Part shown: positions 10,301 through 21,035 of the stretch, in pieces
Numbering within the stretch: the stretch's first letter is position 1
Layout: each line of letters begins with the position of its first letter
Assembly (NCBI GenBank): GCA_026210745.1
Contig: CP110630.1
Coordinates: 3,658,001 to 3,722,000, forward strand
Length of the DNA stretch: 64,000 nt
DNA from: Exobasidium rhododendri
Lineage: Eukaryota > Basidiomycota > Exobasidiomycetes > Exobasidiales > Exobasidiaceae
Direction: 5' to 3'
The notes under the pieces: generated by a model
The model's database searches: none
The model's input: only the letters and a program-made list of their open reading frames with translations
Told to the model about the DNA's origin: nothing
Program-made: the position numbers and the translations under genes

Positions 10301-12174
10301 AGCAATGGGATCGCAGGAAGGGTTCCAGCTGGCTGATCAAGCAATCACAACGGCGGCCAGAACAGGCTCGTGGGTATTGCTCAAAAACGTGCACTTGGCC
10401 CCTTCCTGGTTGTCACAGCTGGAGAAGAAGATGCTGCACCTGAATGCGCATCGCAACTTCCGACTATTTCTCACCTGCGAAACGAACCCAGTCATCCCCG
10501 TCAACTTCCTGCGAGCTAGTCGAATCTTGATGAACGAGCCGCCGCCTGGTCTAAAGGCAAACATGCTGGACTGTCTTCGGGGAATCAGTACAAAGCGTCT
10601 GGAGTCATGTCCAGTCGAGACGGTGCGCATCTTCTTCTTGCTGGCCTTCTTCCATGCGACGCTGATCGAAAGGCTGAGGTACACACCACTTGGTTGGAGT
10701 AAAGTGTTTGAGTTCAACGACTCGGATGCAGAGACGGCCCTGAACACGATCGAAGGATGGGTACAGCGAGTGTCCAAGGGTCGAAGCAACATTGACCCTG
10801 GTGCTGTTCCTTGGGATGCGCTCAAGGCCTTGCTCAAGATGAGTGTCTACGGAGGAAAGATTGACAACGTGGCAGATCAGCTGCTACTCGACAGCTTCGT
10901 CGACAGTATTTTCACCCCTGCTGCCTACGAAAGCACCTTCCAAATGGTCGAGGGGCAAGATGAGGAAAGTCGCTTCCTCGTTGCACCAGAGGGCACTCGA
11001 ATGGAAGTGTTCGTCGACTGGGTCAACAGACTGCCAGACCAGCAACCACCTCAATGGCTGGCTCTTCCTCCAACAGCCGAAAGGGTCATTGCCACAGCAC
11101 AAGGTACTGCCCTCCTTAATAAGCTGATCCGGATGAGGCAACTGTCGGATGAAGAAAGCGACGCAGAGCTAGTCTCCGCTCCTTCCGCCGCCATCATTGC
11201 TGCTGCTGCTGCTGCCGCCGCCGCCGCGACCTCTTCCAGTGGTGAGGCAGCCAAGAGCTGGCAGTCCGTGCCTCAATGGATGAAGACACTCCACTCGAAC
11301 GCGCAGGAGTGGCTCAAGGTGTTGCCTGTAGAGCTGAATAAGCTGAAAGGATCTTCGGATAGCATCACCAATCCGCTATTCCGATTCTGGGCTCGAGAGT
11401 ATCGAATCGGCGTCGGACTGCTCCACTCGATACGAGCAGACCTGCAAGAGGTTTCATCCGTTTGCACGGGCGAGAAGCGCCAGACGAATCACAATCGCAG
11501 TCTACTGAATGACTTGGCAAAAGGAATCGTGCCTCTGACATGGCGGAAGTACACGATTAGCAGGTCAATGACACTGAATCAGTGGATATTCGATCTGCAG
11601 CTACGGCTGAAACAATTGAATTTTATTGCAAGTGAGAATGCGGCCACTACTCGATTCGAGGTGTTTGCAGTCAATCTGGGGCTGCTCTTCGTCCCCAGCG
11701 CTTACCTGACCGCCACCAGACAGTCGATTGCCAATCGAAACAAGATCAGTCTCGAACACTTGTCGTTGCAGTTGTCTGTTGCCGACGGCGGACGATCGCT
11801 CAATGGCTTTGCGATAGAAGGTGAGTATGTGTGTGTGAACTGTTACGTGATTGTGTGAAGGTGAAACTCGCTCGTACAGCTCTACTGACGTCGTGACTCT
11901 TCTTCTTCTCGCAGGTCTTAAATTGCAAGGAGCGATCTGGACCGGCTCTCACCTCGAGCTGAATGACGGCAGCACGACCGAGCTGGAACCGAGCAGCTTG
12001 ATCTGGCTCGAAACAGTCTCGCCATCGACGCTACCAGTGGACAAAGGTGTGCCTCTCACGGTCTATCTGAATGCAGACCGGAGTGTTTCGCTATTTTCGA
12101 TTCATCTAGCTGCATCGCACGGCGTAAAGGCCTCGATGATTGCCAAACGGGCTGTGGCTCTTCGCGCTGCCTGA
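7395..12174 (+). CDS. dyn2: Cytoplasmic dynein heavy chain, C-terminal half (split motor, Dyn2 type)
   Basis: Two exons, 7395-11820 and 11915-12174, give 1561 aa. The first in-frame ATG is at 7395. The open frame extends slightly upstream without an ATG, and the next gene starts divergently at 7102, so no N-terminal motor half is attached. The protein begins in the C-terminal subdomain of AAA4 (FLDFINQYV near residue 75). It then has the stalk coiled coils (about 85-200 and 330-430) flanking the microtubule-binding tip (VRSMGNPPAPVK). AAA5 carries DPSGQATTFL and STRDPSVEF. AAA6 and the linker to the C terminus carry VPGFDASYRVD, KNVHLAPSWL, GWSKVFEF and YGGKIDN. The C-terminal domain is completed by exon 2 (LKLQGAIWTG). 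In U. maydis, Dyn1 (P-loop AAA modules) and Dyn2 (stalk and C terminus) are separate proteins that assemble into one motor. The Dyn1 partner is not in this window. Confidence 0.93.
11199..11228 (+). repeat. GCN repeat encoding ten alanines inside the dynein gene
   Basis: Mixed GCT/GCC/GCG codons encode ten consecutive alanines between the AAA6 region and the C-terminal domain of the dynein half-protein. A Ser-rich stretch follows. This looks like a lineage-specific low-complexity loop in frame, not a frameshift. Confidence 0.8.
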
Positions 12175-12211
12175 TCGCATGTTATGCCCATGTCGTATGA
12201 GGGAAGACTTT

Positions 12212-12256
12212 GTAGTAGTAGTAGTCATAGTAGTCATAATAGTCATAGTAGTAGTC
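12212..12256. repeat. Trinucleotide microsatellite (GTA/GTC/ATA mix)
   Basis: An imperfect GTA repeat interrupted by GTCATA units lies in the 3' region between the convergent dynein and coiled-coil genes. It is probably 3' UTR or intergenic sequence and potentially length-variable. Confidence 0.75.
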
Positions 12257-12450
12257 AAGATAGGATCATGGGCGGACAGGTCTTCCTCCTCTTTAGCGCC
12301 GCCTAACTATACACTCGTGTCGGTGGGAATGATTGATGATATTGGTATGGTGTTACATTGAGTGGATTGAGTGGTGTTCCTGCTCTTGGTGTAGGAGGAG
12401 AGATTCTACGATTTCAAGGAGTATGTTACGAGTGGTATTGTGCTGTCGTC

Positions 12451-14316
12451 TCAGTCGGATTCTTCGTCGCTAATGACGATGGATTCAAATTGCCTGCCTT
12501 TGCGGGTAAAGGAAGTTATATCGTGCTCTCGCCTTCGTTTCCTGCCGTCGTAAGGTACAGACACGGTCGAGGGAGATCGAAAAGCAGTCTCACCTGCCTC
12601 CGCTGCCAGTTGTTTGTCGTGTGCAGATGTGCTTTGTGTATCTCTCTCCCTGTGACTTGTGCCCACAGAGTCCAATCCATCTCGCTCTTCTTCCACTTTG
12701 ACGCCGAGGTTCGTCCTGGCCTCTTCCAGCGCTCTTCCTTCTGCTGCTACAGCGTCCGACTCTCCTGATCGCTGTTCCGCTGCTACTGTCATTGGGATCG
12801 CTCTGGTCCTGTCATTTCGAATATTGTGAAGAGTGCTTGTCTGCGGATCGGATGAAACTTCTTCTTCTCTCTCCAGGTCCTTTGTCACCATATCAGTCTG
12901 ACTACTGTTGTTCACCGGCTTCTCCTTGGATAAGTCTCGTGCTGAATTAGGAGGAAGGGCTGCCTTCGCTTCCCCTTCAGTGCTCTCCAACGGAACACCG
13001 TCTCGGCCACTTCTTGCTTCACCGATCTGTCCCAACACTGCTTGAGCTGCCTGTCCTGTCGCGGCAAGAAAAGAGCCCTGTGACGCTATTTCACTAGTCT
13101 TACCGATGAAGGAGCCGGCATGCACTGCGGCAGGTATCTGAGCTGATTCTGCATCTATCGAATGAGATGCTTGCTCCTTCGTCGTCTCACCTGATCCTGA
13201 TTTGAGAATCTTTTCAAGCACGCCGAATGCTCGATCGTAGCTGGCAAGCTTTTCACCCAACCACTTATCCCTCTTGTTTGCTTCAACAAAATATTGGTGG
13301 ATGGTATCTAAAGATTTCCCAAAAGGCACTATGCCGCCTGATGTCGCTCCTACTCCCAACGTGAGCGTATTCAATTGCGTTTTGGCAACATTCACCTCTT
13401 CTTGCAGACATTTGATTTCCATCTCTTTTTGATCTAATCTCCTTTCCGCCAACATCGCTCTTTCGTTTGCCGACTCCATCATATTCATCAAGGTGCTGAT
13501 AGAAGCTTGCAATGTGCTTGCCTCTCGATCCAATAAGTCTGTTGCCGGTAGAAGACCGACAAGTCTCCCTATTCCGGCACTGGCTTCACGTAGTACATCT
13601 GCTGGTGGGGTAGGGTCGATGTGTACCTTGAGCCGTTCGTAGTGATTCTCTCGAGGATCTGAACTGAACGGTCTCTTTGGTGCTTCGGCTGACAGTCTGC
13701 CCATGTTGCTATATCTTCGCGAATAATGGTCCACTTGACCTGGAACGAATCGAGGATAGGATCGAAAATCTTCCGGAAGAAGTCGACGAAAGAGCGTGGC
13801 ACTGTCGTCGAATTGCCAGAATTGCGTTTTCTTTGTTGAAGCAGCAGGAGAAGCCATAGGCAGATTACTCTGTTGTTGAACAGCATCTGCACTTGCAGAA
13901 GGCTTTCCATCGCCCGAGGAAGCGCGAGGAAGACCTGCAGGCTTATTTGGTGTCGCAGACGACGGAGCGGCTTGATCCTTTAGCAGCCTTCTTCCTTCCA
14001 TAATTCGTCGTGATGCTAGCACAGCCTCGTTGTACTTGAATTGAGTTTGCGGCGAGGAATCTTTTACAGGTGCTGGTAATGGATTTCTTTGCCCTCGCAA
14101 GTCTGCAGATCGATGCCCTTGACCTGACGATTCAATCAACATATTTGCATCCGGAGCATGCGCGGCTAGACTTCTGGACGGCGTCAGACTGTCGGTGACA
14201 GCTTGAGCGCCCACTTTACCATCGTAATGTCGCAGACTGGATGACGAGACGGCACTCTGACCGGGATGTCTTTGCTGATATCGTCCTTTCAGATTCTCGT
14301 GATATGCATTCTGCAT
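12451..14316 (-). CDS. Unknown coiled-coil protein with a C-terminal SUMO-interaction-like motif
   Basis: A single uninterrupted frame of 621 aa begins at a clear ATG (14316-14314). I do not recognise a family. The N-terminal third is Ser/Gln/Ala-rich and probably disordered. The middle (about residues 190-215) holds a more conserved-looking segment around RRLLPEDFRSYPRFVPG. Residues about 255-320 form a coiled coil with heptad leucines (ATDLLDREASTLQASISTL onward). The tail is acidic and ends in SIVISDEESD. That ending matches the general SUMO-interacting pattern of a hydrophobic core followed by acidic or serine residues. This suggests a nuclear protein, but no function can be assigned. It converges with the dynein gene and is divergent from the prolyl oligopeptidase gene. 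Confidence 0.7.
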   Translation of the reverse strand: MQNAYHENLKGRYQQRHPGQSAVSSSSLRHYDGKVGAQAVTDSLTPSRSLAAHAPDANMLIESSGQGHRSADLRGQRNPLPAPVKDSSPQTQFKYNEAVLASRRIMEGRRLLKDQAAPSSATPNKPAGLPRASSGDGKPSASADAVQQQSNLPMASPAASTKKTQFWQFDDSATLFRRLLPEDFRSYPRFVPGQVDHYSRRYSNMGRLSAEAPKRPFSSDPRENHYERLKVHIDPTPPADVLREASAGIGRLVGLLPATDLLDREASTLQASISTLMNMMESANERAMLAERRLDQKEMEIKCLQEEVNVAKTQLNTLTLGVGATSGGIVPFGKSLDTIHQYFVEANKRDKWLGEKLASYDRAFGVLEKILKSGSGETTKEQASHSIDAESAQIPAAVHAGSFIGKTSEIASQGSFLAATGQAAQAVLGQIGEARSGRDGVPLESTEGEAKAALPPNSARDLSKEKPVNNSSQTDMVTKDLEREEEVSSDPQTSTLHNIRNDRTRAIPMTVAAEQRSGESDAVAAEGRALEEARTNLGVKVEEERDGLDSVGTSHRERDTQSTSAHDKQLAAEAGETAFRSPSTVSVPYDGRKRRREHDITSFTRKGRQFESIVISDEESD

Positions 14317-14858
14317 GCTTAAGGCTGAAAGGATGGGGGAGCTTCCTCACGCTCTGTAAGGTGAATTCTTCTTATTACCTTATGCGTCGCGGTTGCTTTG
14401 GGGTGCGAGTTCATGCCTACTCAGCTCCCAGAACACCCCCAAAATTCCAGCGACAAAGGGTGCAGGAGGAAAGAGGAGGGAAAGAGTACCCGACTGATGG
14501 TCCCTCTTGAATGTACTTACTCAAAGGGAAAGTCTAGTCTAAGCGGGGAACGCGAACGAGACGCATCAATCTAAGCTTGTCTACTTTAGGATGCTTCAAG
14601 GTGTCAGATCTTCAGGTCAGTCCCGTTACCGACCTCACCGACTGAAGAAGCTCCTTTTTAGAGTGCTGGACTTATTCCAAGACATTTTTTGTTGCTATCT
14701 TTCAAGTCTGAGGCGATCACCTACCCAATTCAGTCGAGGCGTAACAAATATTCACTAACCTAAGCCAATTCGCGGGCTGAATCTATAGCTGCGATTAGAC
14801 CCTTGATAGACAAAAGGGGTGTACCTGAAGGCAGGATAAAGGATCTCGTGGACGCTGC
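14317..14858. other. Divergent promoter region
   Basis: About 540 bp between the coiled-coil gene (reverse) and the prolyl oligopeptidase gene (forward). I see no RNA gene or repeat. It presumably holds both promoters. Confidence 0.5.
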
Positions 14859-17800
14859 ATGACTGCTCAAGCTGTGCGTCCATCTTCATCTCTTCTTCGC
14901 CTCGTCAATTTCCCTCTTCGCTCCCGCCGCCCGTCGATGGTAGCAGCTACATACAAGAAGAGACACACTTCTAATTCTCTAGCCACTGAACGAACAATCC
15001 TGCCAATTAGAGCGATCGTGCGACAAAGTAGAAGAAATCTTGGTTTCGCCAGCCTTGCGATATCTGCCTCTGTCTTCGCTGTGAGTTGCAGTCAATTTTC
15101 GACGCAAGCTGCTGCTAGACCTTTATTGCCGTCTTTCTCATCTTCGCCCTACAACGTCCTGTGCTTGCTTCAACAGGCTGTTGGCTTTCGTTACTTGCTA
15201 AATCATCCCACGCAACTCAACTTCTGTCGCCAAATGTCTAGTCAATCGAATCAACCGCCTTCGAGCAAATTCGCTCCCGGTTGGGATCCGATCAGTCGTC
15301 CTTTCCCGACCACACATCGCTCTGACGATTCCCAAACATACAAATCGAAAAAGGAAGGGGAAGTCAAGGTCGAAAAGCCTTACTCTTGGCTAGAGATTCC
15401 GCCTTCGGAGTCGCAAGAGACAAAGGATTGGGTCACTGCTCAAGCTGACTTCACCAACGCTTATGCTAAAGGGTGCACAGACCGTGAAGAAATGAAGAAT
15501 CGCTTGCAAGTCAACCTGAATTTTGCTAGATTCAGTTCACCCAGTCGTACTGGCAGGGGAAAAGGGCAGACAGGAAACTATTACTACAGCTACAACAGCG
15601 GTCTAGACCCTCAAGCCACCTACTTTCAAGCTTCCAACGACGATCTACTTGAAGCCGAGAAGAGCAACTACGCTTCGCCACCCGGCCGAAAGTGGTTCGA
15701 CCAGAATGTGAGTTTGACCAGTGTGTTGCACCCGTGTATTTTGGAACACTTTGCTTATCACCACTTTAACAACACCTCTCCTGCCCTTGACAGCTCTTGA
15801 GCAGCGATGGTACCGTTGCCATTTCTTCTCTTTCTTTCTCCAAGTCCGGCAAATTTGTCGCCTACGGCATCTCAAAGTCAGGCTCCGATTGGTCTACAAT
15901 CTACTTTCGAGATACTTCGAAACCATTCGTCGATGCTGCTGCTGACGAAAAGAGCTCTGCTGCAGGTGGTCCTGATCGACTAAGCGACAAGCTTGAATAC
16001 TTAAAGTACAGTCATCCGGTATGGACGCACGATGATGAGGGGGTCTTTTACATGCGCTTTCCCGAACCGACTTCCAAGAGGACGAAGCAGCAAACGCAAG
16101 AAGCAGACACGTCTGAAGGCGATGCAAATGAAGCAGATCATGGTACTTCTACAGATGCTAGTCAACACGCTGCCTTGTTCTATCACAAAATGGGAACAAG
16201 TCAGAAGGACGATGTCTTGGTCGTTGCCAGGGATGAAAAGGTAGTCACCAGCATGTTCTCATCGTCAATCTCAACGTGAGTCTGATTCAGCGGCGTAGCA
16301 GGCGACATTAGTGAGGCTTATCGTATCTCCTCTCCCTCCCGCCTGCAGAGATGGAAAGTGGTTGATTGTCTCGCACAGCGTGGACACCGATACAAAGTCG
16401 AGGACGTACGTTGCGTCATTGTATCAACCAATCGGGCCTGCAATGAAGTGGATCTGCCTTGTTCCCAAATTCGAATATCAGCTTTCTTTCATCATCAATA
16501 AGGGCGACCAATTCTATTTTGTATCGAACAAAGATGCACCCAACTCCAAGATTGTCCGTGTTCAGATTGACGCAGCTCAAGCAAAGACGGTCCATCACAT
16601 TACCGAATTGACGGAAGAAGCTCAGTATGAAGATGTCATCAAGGAAGATAGCGAGGCGCCTGTTCGCGATGTCACAATCGTCAACAACGACAAGCTTCTC
16701 ATTGTCTATTCCAGGGACGTCAAGGATGAACTGTGGCAATTCGAATTACAAAGCGGAACGAAGCTGCAGAGGCTCCTGCCCGACTTTGTTGGCACGATCA
16801 ACGGCGTCAGTGGTCGATGGCTGGACGATGAAGCGTATGTCACGGCAGCCTCCTTCATCAATCCAGGCATCGTCACTCGTCTGACTTGGTCGCCGGACAG
16901 CAGCACAAAGGCGGAACCGAAAGCCACTCTTCACAGGACTGCCAATGTGAAGGGGATCGATCCGACGTTGTACAAGAGCAGGCAAATCTTTGTGACTAGC
17001 AAGGATGGCACAAAGGTACCCGTCTTTCTGACGCATCGGAAGGATACAAAGTTAGACGGCACAGCTCCAGCTTGGCTTTACTTCTATGGCGGTTTCGGCA
17101 TCTCACTGCATCCAAGCTTTTCTGCGTCTTTGATGACGTGGATCACTGCGTACGGTGGAGTGCTGGTCTGGGTGAATGCTCGCGGTGGAGCTGAATACGG
17201 TGACAGTTGGCACGACGCTGGTCGACTCTTGCACAAACAAAACACCTTTGACGACGTGCTGTCGGTTGCAGACTACCTTGTCGAGGAAAAGATTGCCAAG
17301 AAGGGTAAGATCATCGTCAACGGTGGCAGCAATGGAGGCATGGGAGCCATGGCTGTTGGTAATCAAGCGCCTGAAGGGTTGCTGGGAGGCGTCGTTGCCG
17401 AAGTAGGTGTTCATGATATGCTACGATTCATGCATTTTACTGCTGGAAAGTACTGGGTGGCCGATTACGGAAACCCAGAGGAAGATCCCGCCATGTTTGA
17501 TTACGTCTACAAGTATAGTCCACTACATTCGGGTGAGTTGGAAAAAGTCGATACTGAGAGATAGAGTCCTCATATGTTGTGCTCATTCGTCTGATCATTC
17601 ATTGGGCTCCTACACAGTCAATGCTAGCAAGGTGTATCCGACGGTGCTGCTGATGAGTGGCGACCACGACGATCGAGTATCTCCTCTGCATACTTTTAAG
17701 ATGGCGGCCGAATTGCAGCATCGTCTTCCAAAGTGAGTCTCATCTCGAGGGGGAAGGAGGGGGCCAAGTGAGACACAGTGTAGCTCTTCCTGAACACCTC

Positions 17801-17990
17801 CACTCTCCACCTTTGTCGTAGAAACCCGAATCCCATCTTGGCGCGGCTTGAGATGAAGGCAGGTCATGGAGCCGGAAAGAGTACGCAAAAGGTCATCGAA
17901 GAAGCCGTCGATAAGTTTTGCATCACAGCTAGGTCGCTGAGCCTCGAATTGAAGCCTCTCCCCCAAAAGAGCTTGAAGGCCAATCACTGA
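14859..17990 (+). CDS. Prolyl oligopeptidase (peptidase family S9A)
   Basis: Exons 14859-15707, 15794-16275, 16349-17532, 17618-17732 and 17822-17990 join in frame to 932 aa. The beta-propeller half begins near KPYSWLEIPPSESQ (about residue 170). The alpha/beta hydrolase half contains YFYGGFG, then the nucleophile Ser771 in GGSNGG, the catalytic Asp in the GDHDDRV motif and His in AGHGAG. The enzyme cleaves short proline-containing peptides. The first 125 residues are an extension rich in Arg and Ser without acidic residues at its start, resembling a mitochondrial or other targeting sequence. A second ATG at 15234 (MSSQSNQ) would give the usual cytosolic-type 807-aa form. A segment at 15081-15176 within the extension looks like an intron of 96 nt, a multiple of three, and could be spliced without a frame change. 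Confidence 0.93.
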
Positions 17991-18293
17991 TCTTGTACTA
18001 TCATTAGACATGCAGCACACTCCCTCCAAATTTCACAAGAGAGAAAGAGAGAGCGTTCTTGGGAAAGCTCGGCTTGGGGTGGTATGCGTTCATTTTCGGG
18101 CTTCTGGTGGTGTGACTGTCCTGATTTGCGTTTCGTGATCTTCTCGAGATTGAAGGCATACGAGAGCGCTTCAGCGTGCGCATGTCATATTCGGCGGCAG
18201 TCGACAATTTGCGGTTGAGAGAGAAGGGGAGAAGGGAGAAGCTGTAGTGCTCCCTATGAGGATGATAGATGCACCTCCTTCTACGCGGCCACT
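17991..18293. other. Convergent 3' region
   Basis: About 300 bp between the stop codons of the prolyl oligopeptidase gene and MED31. Only short unsupported open frames are seen. Confidence 0.5.
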
Positions 18294-18791
18294 CTATACA
18301 CCCTCTTCCATCTTGACGCTCGTGGCTGCTATTGGACTGCTTTCCTGCCCGATAGCTCCATCTGCTGGCTTAACCGAATCACCAGGCTGCTGTTCGCTCG
18401 ATGTTGGCACGGGCGCCGTCGATGCTCGGCTTCCTGCCCACTGCCTAATGATCTGCTTCGACATCTCCCCTTCCCACCCATCTCTCGCGATCATGTTTCG
18501 AAATTCTGGACTATCGACCAAAGCTTTACAAAGCAGAATAGCATTTGGATATCGGACGTACTTGAGATACTGCGGCTGACTCCAGGTCTGATGTAGATAA
18601 GCCAAGTAACGCAAGAATGAAGGAGATTGGAAAGAGCCTAGAGAGTGTAGGTATGTGAGGTATGGAGGCGAAGAGAGCGAAGAGAGGAATTCCAGCTCGA
18701 TTGTAAAACGTTGCTGGTTCACTTGACGATAGTAGTCTGCGGGTGTGGGAGCTGCTGCTGCTGCTGCTGGCGCGGCAGACTCGGTGTCCAT
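18294..18791 (-). CDS. MED31: Mediator complex subunit 31 (Soh1)
   Basis: A single exon of 165 aa. The start at 18791 is the ATG before DTESAAP; the open frame continues upstream but without an ATG. The conserved MED31 core is clear: RFTIELEFLSSLSSPPYL, then a helical repeat with FLRYLAYLHQTW, PQYLKYVRYPNAI and PEFRNMI. Flanking the core are an alanine-rich N terminus and a Ser/Pro/Ala-rich tail. The protein is part of the middle module of Mediator, linking activators to RNA polymerase II. It is longer than the human protein (131 aa) because of the low-complexity ends. Confidence 0.92.
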   Translation of the reverse strand: MDTESAAPAAAAAAPTPADYYRQVNQQRFTIELEFLSSLSSPPYLTYLHSLGSFQSPSFLRYLAYLHQTWSQPQYLKYVRYPNAILLCKALVDSPEFRNMIARDGWEGEMSKQIIRQWAGSRASTAPVPTSSEQQPGDSVKPADGAIGQESSPIAATSVKMEEGV

Positions 18792-19126
18792 AGCGAATGC
18801 ACAGCTGAATCGGGGACACAAAGGAGGAAGTATAGGACGAGCCTCGCACACTCTTGAAACAATCTTCCTTATTCAATTGCAGGGCAACCTACGCGTTTTT
18901 GGACCTACCTACCCATCTCCTCCTCCCTGCTCGACCTTTTTCAACATCATACAAGCGAGAAGCATTACATTCACCAAATATCATCATCATTGTCTTTCAG
19001 GTACAGGATTATTAACATCAGCATACGTAAGGCCTTTACCAGTGATGGGAAATCTTGACCGTACTCCTTCTACGGCGTCGGTGGCAGCACTACCGGGCAC
19101 GTCTGCGTTGGGATGAGCTCAGCTCA
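18792..19126. other. MED31 upstream region
   Basis: About 335 bp between the MED31 start and the end of the next reverse-strand gene. It contains a pyrimidine-rich stretch on the reverse strand. No gene is seen. Confidence 0.45.
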
Positions 19127-21035
19127 TCAGGCCGAGGAGAGCTCCGACCGATTGGCAGCAAAGACTACGTATTGAGCATTTTTGGTGGCAAGCAAGACAT
19201 TCTCGTCTACCTCTTCCGACTTGGAAGCAGAAGTGGCGTCGCTGGAAGGGCTGATCGACGTCGCAAGTACGACGGGCGCAATCAGCGTCTGTACAATTTC
19301 ATTGGCAGCAGGCGTGGCAGTGACCGGGGCAGGCGTGGTAGTGACTGGAGCAGGCGTGGCAGTGACTGGAGTAGGCGTTGTAGTGACCGGGGCAGGCGTA
19401 GCAGCAGGTGTGCCACTTTCGAGGCTATGGGGTATCAAGCTGCAGACGTACAATACCTTGTCAGTGAAGTACTTACATCATTTCTCGCCGAGTGCACTAT
19501 CCTTCACTCACGCAATGGGCAACAACCAAGTAGCTGACAGCTCTATGCCTTGACCTGTATCGAAAGTCTTGATCTCTGTCCAACTCCAGCCGATAAAGGT
19601 AGCAATGTAAGCTGTACTAGGTGTGATTGCTCTCAGGATCGCCACAGCAGCTTGCAGTGCTACCGGTATACTCAAAGTCGAGAGTTCATTTAGGATCGCC
19701 GTCAACGCTTTGTTGATCGAGTTGGCTATTCCTTCTGCTTCCACTACATCGGCATTCAATTCAGGAAGTACAGCTTCAGGAAGGTAGATTGTGAATCCCC
19801 ACCAGCTGGCCTTGACGCTGATGGCGGTGGTGGATGGGATCCAGATGCGCTTTGTTCCGTCAGACGTCGGAGTGGTGGGTGAAGCAGGTGCTGTGGTCTT
19901 TGACTCCTCTTTATGCAGGTAGGGCACCCAAGATGGCCAAGTCCACATCTCCAGGGTAGGTGCGCTGTACTCCTTCAGCAGTGTAACGTAGGACGACAAG
20001 CTGACGTAATCGTCAATCTTAGCATGCTGGCTAAAGTCATCGTATTTGTACAGTGTCCCCACCCCGATTGTCGAGTACAGCGACTGTTTGTTACCACTAA
20101 AGTAGTGATTGTCCGCGAGAAGAAGGGTTGGAAGTACGACTGACTTGTTGAGCTGCACCTTGCTGCTTTTGAAGTCATATGACACCATGATAGTATCCCA
20201 AAGACCGTCATCCTTATCACTGGCATCGCTTTGAGTGCTGCTGGTAGGAACTTCCTTCGTCGACGCAGCAGCAGGAATAGCAGTGAAGCGATTCGAAGCT
20301 GACGAGAGAGCATCCAGTGAAGACCAGACGGTTCCCACACCATGCCAGTCTGTGCTTCCTGAAGAGGTGTCCCCTTTGATGGCAAACTTTTTCTCGGCAT
20401 TCGATCGCAAGTCGTCACATCGCATTATCGAGGCCGACGAAATATTGTCGATCAAATCTGCGGATGAAGCAGTGGAATAGAAAGGAGGACCTGGCGAAAG
20501 CAAGCTAGCAATTTTCTGACTTATTTCGTCTGGACTGAGTTGCTTGAAAGTGGGAGCAGCAGACTTGCTTTTCGACAAGAAGCGAGAGGTAGGTGACAAG
20601 AACGCAGATAGAGCTTGTGGCCGCACCTCTTCACCGCTCTTGTCCTGAGAGGACGAGAGGAATTCGTTGCTCATCGGGGTAGAGCTTGTAGTGGTCGGTG
20701 TGAACGACGTAGGAAATCGCGATCTGCTTTCGTGCAATAATTACGGAAGGAAAGAGGAGGAGGAGCACATCCCACCGTGATGAGTCTATTTCCATCTGGA
20801 TCTCTGGAGCAGACTCCGTCTCAAGCTCGCCACTGTATCCGTGCCAGCCCCTGTCGGCAGAAGCAAAGAACGGATGCCTCTCGCAGCTTCCTGCTCTGAT
20901 TCTGCTAGGGGCACTGATGGTGCCATCCCCACCTCCCGTTCGCAGACTGCCCTCCTTGCTCACACTGGACCGCCTCCACCACGTTCGTGTATGCACCTCG
21001 GTCGATCTCCGCATGAGTTGGCTTTCGATGATCAT
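19127..21035 (-). CDS. Unknown fungal protein with Thr/Pro heptad tail
   Basis: Proposed exons are 21035-20776, 20723-19512 and 19439-19127, joining in frame to 594 aa. The first exon is the least certain; without it, the first ATG in the main exon is at 20674. I do not recognise the family. The middle contains well-structured-looking segments: VSYDFKSSKVQLNKSVVLPT, EMWTWPSWVPYL, then SWWGFTIYLPEAVLPELN. Long amphipathic helices and a hydrophobic stretch (AYIATFIGWSWTEIKTFDTG) follow. The spliced tail consists of four TP-x-PVT-x heptads and a Ser-rich acidic end. No signal peptide is evident at the proposed start. Function unknown. Confidence 0.6.
19308..19391 (-). repeat. Four 21-nt tandem units encoding TPxPVTx heptads
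   Basis: The coding strand carries four near-identical 21-nt units in frame, each encoding TP-A/T-PVT-T/A. The units sit in the last exon of the unknown gene, just before its C-terminal end. Thr/Pro repeats of this sort are common O-glycosylated spacers in fungal proteins. Confidence 0.85.
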
